From the NCBI GenBank assembly GCA_002387325.1, contig DGIN01000024.1, positions 18,310-31,421 on the forward strand: a stretch of 13,112 bases of DNA, read 5' to 3'. Positions 8,343-13,112 of the stretch are shown here, in pieces. The position numbers and the translations under genes are program-made. The stretch is from Bacteroidales bacterium UBA4621. Lineage in GTDB: Bacteria; Bacteroidota; Bacteroidia; Bacteroidales; Paludibacteraceae. The notes under the pieces are model-generated. The model did not search any database, was not told the DNA's origin, and saw only the letters and a list, made by a program, of their open reading frames with translations. Every line of letters begins with the position of its first letter. The stretch's first letter is position 1.

Positions 8343-8379
8343 CACCCGCTATCCACACCCGCTATCCACCCGACATCCA
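8343..8379 (+). repeat. 13-bp tandem repeat, two perfect copies and one degenerate
   Basis: CACCCGCTATCCA occurs at 8343-8355 and 8356-8368. A shortened variant, CCCGACATCCA, follows at 8369-8379. It sits in the 340-nt gap 8258-8597, which has no convincing gene; besides this array it holds the hairpin at 8259-8315 and the 11-bp array at 8503-8557. Confidence 0.85.
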
Positions 8380-8502
8380 CAGGGAAAAAGACTACACCTG
8401 CGAGGGCAACGGAAAACACATTCTACGCTTTGAAAATATCAATCTCACACCCCGCAAACTTGCCGTTTGTTAATATCTCCTTTCCGTTGATCAACAACCA
8501 CC

Positions 8503-8557
8503 GCCTACGAAGGAACTACGAACCAACTACGAACCAACTACGAACCAACCACGAACC
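8503..8557 (+). repeat. 11-bp tandem repeat, four to five copies
   Basis: AACTACGAACC is repeated perfectly at 8514-8524, 8525-8535 and 8536-8546, with a one-base variant (AACCACGAACC) at 8547-8557 and a weaker copy (GCCTACGAAGG) at 8503-8513. The array ends 40 bp before the start codon of the pseudogene at 8598. Its 11-bp period is close to one helical turn. Confidence 0.88.
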
Positions 8558-8597
8558 GAAAAACATATACGATTATTAATATCTTGGACTCACTCTA

Positions 8598-8896
8598 ATG
8601 AAACGAACCAACTTATTTCTTTTTGCCGTGCTGTGTGCCGTAACCATACACGCACAGCAACAGGGTATCGTACGCTACGTGCGCGAGGGCGGTACCGGTA
8701 AGGGTACACGTGGGAAGACGCCATGGGCATTCGGCAGCAGGACTTTCATCTTACCACCTGCTCGGCTTGCATCGGCACAGGACAACTCATCCCCGGAAAA
8801 TACACCCACTATATCGACATCAACCGCACTGCACTCATCAACGGCACCCCCTCCAACCCCCTCAATATGGGCGCCTACGCACGCATAGCGGAATAG
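8598..8896 (+). pseudogene. Frameshifted, internally shortened remnant of a secreted beta-helix-type protein
   Basis: The frame from 8598 opens with a good signal peptide (MKRTNLFLFAVLCAVTIHA) and then YVREGGTGKGT, a common opening of Bacteroidota secreted parallel beta-helix proteins, which normally continue SWEDA. Here the frame breaks. After ACA (8706-8708) one base seems lost; restoring it gives S-WEDAMG at 8711. The new frame runs to a stop at 8894-8896. It ends in YIDINRTALINGTPSNPLNMG-AYA, which resembles the C-terminal DIDG-NPR-NGT-DMGAYE motif of the same class. The two family ends are only about 60 residues apart, whereas such proteins usually have several hundred, so the middle appears deleted as well. 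The family assignment comes from motif memory, not from a search. A sequencing indel could explain the frameshift but not the missing centre. Confidence 0.6.
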
Positions 8897-8946
8897 CGGA
8901 ATAACAGATATAGATATACCAATCGTCAATAGATGACGCAATAATA

Positions 8947-8978
8947 GTTGTCTATGTGAATAGTTCTGACCATATTTG
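8947..8978 (+). promoter_or_regulatory. Probable promoter for the lipoprotein cluster
   Basis: GTTG (8947-8950), exactly 20 bp, then CATATTTG (8971-8978), which matches TAnnTTTG at all but the first base. Its predicted start is about 8985, some 67 nt before the start codon at 9052. Genes at 9052, 9413 and 10139 are closely spaced and could form one transcript from here. Confidence 0.4.
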
Positions 8979-9051
8979 TCTAAAAAGATTCATAACCGAC
9001 GGAACCCGAAAAGCCATACAGAGTAGGGACTTAACAAACACAAAAACACAA

Positions 9052-9406
9052 ATGAAAAAACTACTATTCGGCACATTGTGCGCCGTAACGCTACTGTGTA
9101 TCGGTTGCAGCAACGTAAAAGAAGTACACAATTATACCCTTTCAGCACGTTATGTATAGCAGGCAATTCCCCGATTTCTATTTCTTCTTTATCTTTGCCA
9201 ACTCGGAAGGTAAAGCTATTTCCGCGGCACAAGGCACATTGTTTGAGTATAAAAAGTATGACAAAGACGAGCCGCTTTTGCGTGAAACAATGTTCTTGAC
9301 GCGTGATGGAGCAAACACACAGTATGCCGACTTTGCCCGAATAGAATTCCTGGAATCGGAGACCTATACGCAAAAATGCAATGAGGCAAAAGAACAAACC
9401 AACTAA
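9052..9406 (+). pseudogene. Frameshifted small lipoprotein gene
   Basis: The ATG at 9052 starts a lipoprotein signal (MKKLLFGTLCAVTLLCIGC; lipid-carrying Cys19) that continues SNVKEVHNYTLSARYV and then stops at 9157-9159. A second frame, shifted by one base and open from upstream of 9152 to 9406, carries 80-odd residues of protein-like sequence (QFPDFYFFFIFANSEGKAI and a charged, alternating C-terminal part). Joining the two frames near 9150 gives a lipoprotein of about 117 residues. The simplest reading is one gene broken by a single-base indel. The ATG at 9152 overlaps the first stop by 8 nt, so a coupled second gene is possible, but it would have no export signal. I do not recognise the family. 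It lies 6 nt before the next lipoprotein gene, which has a very similar signal peptide. Confidence 0.6.
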
Positions 9407-9412
9407 TACTGA

Positions 9413-10102
9413 ATGATCATGAACCAAAACATCATTGGTGCAGTATGCATCGTGGCACTCTTATGTGCCGGTTGTACGAAATCGTACGAGAAGAACCGCT
9501 ATCTCGGTACTATCCCCGCCCTTCTGGAAGAACGTGACGGAAAGATTAAAAAAGTACAAGAGAAGATAGACCGGGAAGAAGATTATCAAAAGTACAAAGA
9601 CCTGAAAGAGAAAAGACGGCTTTTGTTTGGAGAATATCACGCGAAAATCAGCAAAGAAGCCGCTACTTTGGCTGGTACGGAGATACCTTATGAGATTGAG
9701 GACGGACTATGGTATCAGATTGTATCGCCCGTTACGCTGACAGGTAATGTAAAATCAACAGAGTGGGAGCCCTTGGAGGCGACAATGGAAATAGAGTGTG
9801 TCAAGAAACATCAGCACTGGTGGTCTTCGGATGATTTCTGCTACTTTGTACAGGACCCGTTTCTGTCTTTCCATATCGGTTCGTGTGCTCCTGAAGAGAT
9901 AAAAGATATCAAAGTGGGAGAACGCAGAAAAGTAACCTTTGATATTCCAATCTACAATGGTTTGCATTGTAAGAATTTCCAGCAGTTATATTTCTGTTCG
10001 CAAAAGCAATACAATGCATGGGTAAGCGATATCTACAGTGGCAGATTTCCTGTCCGTGAAGGCAAAGAAGATATTGTAAAAGGACTCGTCCCCTCTAAAT
10101 AA
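9413..10102 (+). CDS. Lipoprotein of unknown function
   Basis: A 229-residue protein, or 227 if the second ATG at 9419 is used. The signal peptide ends in LLCAGC (Cys21), so it should be lipidated; the Cys at -3 is unusual and is shared with the broken lipoprotein just upstream (LLCIGC). Residues about 36-75 are highly charged and helical (KIKKVQEKIDREEDYQKYKD), probably a short coiled coil. The rest looks beta-rich (EIEDGLWYQIVSPVTLTG, KVTFDIPIYNG). It has several aromatics (HQHWWSSDDFCYF) and three non-lipobox cysteines in the C-terminal half, so disulfides are possible in the periplasm. I do not recognise the family. It starts 6 nt after the previous gene and is followed 36 nt later by a membrane protein, which suggests one operon. 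Confidence 0.78.
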   Translation: MIMNQNIIGAVCIVALLCAGCTKSYEKNRYLGTIPALLEERDGKIKKVQEKIDREEDYQKYKDLKEKRRLLFGEYHAKISKEAATLAGTEIPYEIEDGLWYQIVSPVTLTGNVKSTEWEPLEATMEIECVKKHQHWWSSDDFCYFVQDPFLSFHIGSCAPEEIKDIKVGERRKVTFDIPIYNGLHCKNFQQLYFCSQKQYNAWVSDIYSGRFPVREGKEDIVKGLVPSK

Positions 10103-10138
10103 CAACCATATTATTAACCATTTAATTTCTATTTTTTT

Positions 10139-10780
10139 ATGAACAACAAACAAGAGTTGTGGAAACAATCCACCGCCTACATCTTCTGGGGTGTATTGGC
10201 GTATGAGGTACTCGGTATCGTATCGGGTATTGTTGCCTCTGTCGAATCGGCATCCAACCTGATGAGTCTTTTGCGTGGCGGAGGCGGAAGTCCGAGCATC
10301 GGTACTATTCTGTGTTCCATCGGTGTCATTGCCGGCTATGTATTCTTCTTTCTCGGTATTATGAAATTTTCGGGTGCCGTGGACGAGAAAGATGTACCCT
10401 ACATCAACAAAATCAAGAAAGCGGTTATTTGCGCTCTGTGCGGTGCGGCTTTTGGTATGATTCCCGCTTTCGGTGCTATAATCGGTTGGATTTTCAATCT
10501 GGTCGCACAAATCCTTTTCCTGATTGCCTATAACAATCTTCGTAAATCGACCACTTTCCCGTCTTTGGAAGGCGCACAGAAACTGTTTGTGGCATCTGTC
10601 TTGAGTTTGGTCGGAGCGTGCCTGGCATTCATTCCCGCAGTAAATCCGATCTTGAGTTTCATCTCTATGATATTTATGCTCATCGGTTGGAACAAAATCC
10701 GTACTGCCAAATTCCCCGCTGAAGCAGCCCCTGTTGCTGAAACTCCTGTCGTAGAGATAGAAAGTACGGAAAACAAATAA
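10139..10780 (+). CDS. Small polytopic membrane protein with internal duplication
   Basis: A 213-residue protein with about six hydrophobic segments (roughly 12-34, 52-75, 95-112, 113-131, 147-166, 168-186) and a charged acidic tail (about 194-213). There is no cleavable signal. Two parts look like copies of one two-helix unit: KKAVICALCGAAFGMIPAFG, then IAYNNLRKSTTFP (about 93-141), and AQKLFVASVLSLVGACLAFI, then IGWNKIRTAKFP (about 146-193). Each has a helix, an IPA turn, a second helix and a basic N-(x)-(L/I)-R-K/T-x-FP end. The N-terminal third may be a more distant third copy. It resembles small Bacteroidota membrane proteins of unknown function; no catalytic motif is visible. It follows the lipoprotein gene by 36 nt and is terminated by the strong hairpin at 10796-10842. 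Confidence 0.8.
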   Translation: MNNKQELWKQSTAYIFWGVLAYEVLGIVSGIVASVESASNLMSLLRGGGGSPSIGTILCSIGVIAGYVFFFLGIMKFSGAVDEKDVPYINKIKKAVICALCGAAFGMIPAFGAIIGWIFNLVAQILFLIAYNNLRKSTTFPSLEGAQKLFVASVLSLVGACLAFIPAVNPILSFISMIFMLIGWNKIRTAKFPAEAAPVAETPVVEIESTENK

Positions 10781-10795
10781 TGTACACCTTACAAT

Positions 10796-10842
10796 AAAAA
10801 AACAAACTGCTGTCTCATTGCAAGACAACAGTTTGTTTTTTT
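10796..10842. terminator. Two-way intrinsic terminator between convergent genes
   Basis: A5-AACAAACTG (10796-10809) pairs with CAGTTTGTT-T5 (10829-10842). Beyond one mismatch, TGTCT (10811-10815) pairs with AGACA (10823-10827) around a 7-nt loop. The A-run on one side and T-run on the other make it work on both strands. It lies 16 nt after the membrane protein gene (+) and 20 nt after the end of thrS (-). Confidence 0.92.
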
Positions 10843-10861
10843 ATTATGTAGCAATAACGCT

Positions 10862-12850
10862 TTAGTAAGCGTTCATCTGGCTCTTGACTGTGGTATTCAC
10901 GAAGTCGGCGAACTCTTGCACAGTCATCTGACCTTTGTCCTCGGCACCCTGCTGACGGACGCTGACCAGACCTTGCTCTGCCTCTTTCTCGCCCACTACC
11001 AGCATAAACGGAATACGCTTCAACTCGTTGTCGCGGATCTTACGCCCGAGTTTCTCGTTGCGGTCGTCCACTACCACACGCACATCCTGTGCCTCAAGCA
11101 TCTCCTTCACTTTCCAAGCATAGTCGTTGCTCTTCTCGGAGATAGGCAATACCACAGCCTGGTCGGGTGTGAGCCAGAGCGGGAACTTGCCCGCAGTATG
11201 CTCTATCAGTACAGCCACAAAACGCTCCATCGAACCGAACGGCGCACGGTGTATCATCACCGGGCGGTGCTTCTGGTTATCCTCACCCGTGTATTCCAAC
11301 TCAAAGCGCTCAGGCAGGTTGTAGTCCACTTGGATAGTACCCAACTGCCAACGGCGACCGATAGCGTCCTTGACCATAAAGTCGAGTTTCGGACCATAGA
11401 ATGCTGCCTCACCGTACTCTACCTTGGCGGGCAGGTTCTTCTCGCGGCAAGCCTCGATAATGGCGTTTTCTGCCTTCTCCCAAACCTCATCGGAACCTAC
11501 ATACTTGGTGGTGTTCTTCGGGTCGCGGAGCGAAATCTGCGCTTCGAAGTTCTTGAAATCCAAAGCCTTGAAGATAATCTCGATAATCTCCATCACGCGG
11601 ATAAACTCGTCCTTCACCTGGTCGGGACGGCAGAAGATATGGGCATCGTCCTGCGTAAACGAGCGCACACGTGTCAGCCCGTGCAACTCACCTGACTGCT
11701 CATAGCGATAGACTGTACCGAACTCCGCACAGCGGAAAGGCAACTCCTTATAGGAATGCGGGCTGTTCTTGTAGATAGCGCAGTGGTGCGGACAGTTCAT
11801 CGGCTTGAGCATATACACCTCGCCCTCCTCCGGTGTGGTGATAGGCTGGAACGAGTCCTTGCCGTAGTGGTCCCAGTGTCCGGAGGTTACGTACAGTTGC
11901 TTGCTACCGATATGCGGGGTGATAACCTGCTGATAGCCATAGCGTTTCTGTATTTTCTTAAGAAAATCCTCCAGACGCAGACGCAATGCCGTACCTTTGG
12001 GCAACCAGATAGGCAGACCCTTGCCCACCATATCGGAGAACATAAAGAGTTCCAACTCTTTGCCAATCTTGCGGTGATCACGTTTCTTCGCTTCTTCGAG
12101 AAGAGCCAAGTATTCGTCCAACATGGCTTTTTTCGGGAACGAGATACCATATATACGGGTCATCATCGGGCGTTTCTCGTCGCCGCGCCAGTAGGCAGCC
12201 GCACAACTGAGCACTTTCACCGCCTTGATAGGCTCGGTAGAAAGGAGGTGCGGACCTTTACAGAGGTCGGTGAATGCACCTTGTGTATAAGTGGTGATGT
12301 GTCCGTCTTCGAGGTCGGAGATGAGTTCGCACTTGTAGATCTGCCCTTTGTCGCCAAACTCTTTGAGGGCGTCCGCCTTGGAAATACTCTTCTTTACGAG
12401 GTGCTCTTTGCGGTTGCGCAACTCCATCATCTTCTGCTCGATAGCGGGGAAATCGCTTTCTTTGATCGTCTGCCCTTCGGCGGGATAAACATCGTAGTAG
12501 AAACCGTTTTCGATAGCGGGACCTATACCGAACTGAATACCCGGATACAACTCCTGAAGAGCCTCAGCCATCAAGTGGCTCGAAGTGTGCCAGAAAGCGT
12601 GCTTTGCCTCAGCGTCATCCCATTTGTGGAGACGGATTTGGCTGTCTTCAGTGATAGGGGTATTGAGTTCTACAATACTCCACCCTTCGCCCTGCTCCTC
12701 GATGGTCTCGGGTTGGTTCGTAATAGGTTTGATACTTGCCACAAGGATGTCTTGCGCCAAACGACTGCTGATACTCTCAGCCACTTGGAGCGGCGTTACG
12801 CCGCTCTCATACTCGCGGACACTACCGTCCGGGAACGAAATTTTAATCAT
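10862..12850 (-). CDS. thrS: Threonyl-tRNA synthetase
   Basis: Charges tRNA-Thr with threonine using ATP, in the cytoplasm. The 662-residue protein has the full bacterial layout: TGS domain (about 1-62), editing domain with HTSSH (His88, His92) and Cys197/His201 in LCKGPH, class II catalytic core (about 265-555), and anticodon-binding domain (about 565-662). The catalytic zinc ligands are Cys353 (MNCPHH), His404 (DDAHIFC) and His534 (MIHRAPFG). Motif 2 is at YRYEQSGELHGLTRVRSF and motif 3 at PFGSMERFVAVLIEH. I place the start at 12850 (MIKISFPDGSVREYE) because the frame continues 75 codons upstream with no family similarity and across the promoter. In many bacteria thrS is followed by infC-rpmI-rplT; here it ends in a strong terminator and stands alone. 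Confidence 0.97.
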   Translation of the reverse strand: MIKISFPDGSVREYESGVTPLQVAESISSRLAQDILVASIKPITNQPETIEEQGEGWSIVELNTPITEDSQIRLHKWDDAEAKHAFWHTSSHLMAEALQELYPGIQFGIGPAIENGFYYDVYPAEGQTIKESDFPAIEQKMMELRNRKEHLVKKSISKADALKEFGDKGQIYKCELISDLEDGHITTYTQGAFTDLCKGPHLLSTEPIKAVKVLSCAAAYWRGDEKRPMMTRIYGISFPKKAMLDEYLALLEEAKKRDHRKIGKELELFMFSDMVGKGLPIWLPKGTALRLRLEDFLKKIQKRYGYQQVITPHIGSKQLYVTSGHWDHYGKDSFQPITTPEEGEVYMLKPMNCPHHCAIYKNSPHSYKELPFRCAEFGTVYRYEQSGELHGLTRVRSFTQDDAHIFCRPDQVKDEFIRVMEIIEIIFKALDFKNFEAQISLRDPKNTTKYVGSDEVWEKAENAIIEACREKNLPAKVEYGEAAFYGPKLDFMVKDAIGRRWQLGTIQVDYNLPERFELEYTGEDNQKHRPVMIHRAPFGSMERFVAVLIEHTAGKFPLWLTPDQAVVLPISEKSNDYAWKVKEMLEAQDVRVVVDDRNEKLGRKIRDNELKRIPFMLVVGEKEAEQGLVSVRQQGAEDKGQMTVQEFADFVNTTVKSQMNAY

Positions 12851-12910
12851 AATAAACGTACAAATGTTTACGGCTCGGGACCGACAAATGCCCTTTCGCC
12901 AATTCGGCTG

Positions 12911-12942
12911 CAAAGATACTGCTTTTTGCTGATATACGCAAC
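12911..12942 (-). promoter_or_regulatory. Promoter of thrS
   Basis: Read on the minus strand: GTTG (12942-12939), 20 bp, then TATCTTTG (12918-12911), a full TAnnTTTG match. The predicted start is about 12904, giving a leader of about 54 nt before the ATG at 12850. This supports the chosen start, since the longer frame would begin upstream of the promoter. No T-box-like or other long leader fits in 54 nt. Confidence 0.75.
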
Positions 12943-12967
12943 AACGATTTTCTACTGTCCGAGCAAC

Positions 12968-12999
12968 CGTATCAAAACAATGTCCATACCGTTGATACG
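12968..12999. promoter_or_regulatory. Inverted repeat upstream of the thrS promoter
   Basis: CGTATCAA (12968-12975) and TTGATACG (12992-12999) form a perfect 8-bp inverted repeat with a 16-nt spacer, starting 25 bp beyond the thrS -33 element. Centre-to-centre spacing of about 24 bp is near two helical turns, so it could be a regulator site. On the plus strand ATATTTTTAT follows, so a weak terminator is an alternative. Confidence 0.35.
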
Positions 13000-13030
13000 A
13001 TATTTTTATGCAGAATATGCAATATCGAAA

Positions 13031-13048
13031 GTGCATAAAGTGCATAAA
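13031..13048 (+). repeat. 9-bp tandem duplication
   Basis: GTGCATAAA occurs twice in a row (13031-13039 and 13040-13048) in the non-coding region upstream of thrS. Confidence 0.7.
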
Positions 13049-13080
13049 AAGGCGGCTTATACTCGCAATAAGCACGCTTT

Positions 13081-13112
13081 CTTTCTACGTCCTTTCTACG
13101 TCCTTTCTACGT
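13081..13112 (+). repeat. 11-bp tandem repeat running off the window edge
   Basis: CTTTCTACGTC at 13081-13091 and 13092-13102, followed by the first ten bases of a third copy at 13103-13112 where the window ends. The total copy number is unknown. Confidence 0.88.

Noticed and set aside
8343..8557. CRISPR-like array
   Set aside because: The repeat units are 11-13 bp and directly adjacent, with no spacers and no cas genes nearby.
8325..8579. 84-residue frame in the 8258-8597 gap
   Set aside because: It translates two tandem repeat arrays (NYEPTTNQLRTNHEP is the 11-bp repeat) and has no signal, domain or start context.
10916..11695. 259-residue plus-strand frame inside thrS
   Set aside because: Shadow of the thrS coding strand with no recognisable domain and no promoter.
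12851..13075. 75-codon N-terminal extension of thrS
   Set aside because: The extension has no similarity to the family and begins upstream of the thrS promoter; the start at 12850 gives the normal TGS-domain N-terminus.

Overview
The window looks like a Bacteroidales (phylum Bacteroidota) chromosome of roughly 50% GC. The evidence is the aerotolerance operon order batA-batB-batC-batD-batE, Bacteroidota-type promoters (TTTG or GTTG, about 20 bp, then TAnnTTTG), start codons without clear Shine-Dalgarno sequences, and several short-signal lipoproteins. Genus cannot be assigned from this window.

Positions 1-5048 (+) hold the bat operon. BatA enters truncated at the left edge. BatB is a membrane-anchored von Willebrand A (VWA) protein, BatC a periplasmic TPR protein with a long polyglutamine tail, BatD a large anchored beta-rich protein, and BatE a TPR, transmembrane and SH3-like protein. 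These are known or predicted to act together at the inner membrane/periplasm interface in stress tolerance.

Positions 5049-5818 contain no convincing gene. They hold the most interesting object in the window: a transcription unit of about 515 nt with a textbook promoter (5205-5236) behind helically phased A-tracts, at least nine possible stems, and a near-perfect intrinsic terminator (5722-5757). I read it as a large structured noncoding RNA, or a very long attenuating leader for the gene that starts 62 nt after the terminator. I do not recognise it as tmRNA, RNase P RNA or SRP RNA.

Positions 5819-8257 (+) hold a two-gene envelope unit: a coiled-coil protein with a likely C-terminal outer-membrane beta-barrel, then a lipoprotein made of two related repeats. 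A 16-bp perfect hairpin follows. Positions 8258-8597 are a 340-nt gap with two tandem repeat arrays.

Positions 8598-10780 (+) are an accessory, partly decayed stretch: a frameshifted and apparently internally deleted secreted-protein remnant, a frameshifted lipoprotein gene, an intact unknown lipoprotein, and a small polytopic membrane protein with an internal duplication. A symmetric two-way terminator (10796-10842) separates these from the convergent thrS (10862-12850, -), threonyl-tRNA synthetase, which has its own promoter.

A recurring theme is short direct repeats of exactly 11 bp in three separate intergenic regions (4205-4226, 8514-8557, 13081-13112), with unrelated unit sequences.
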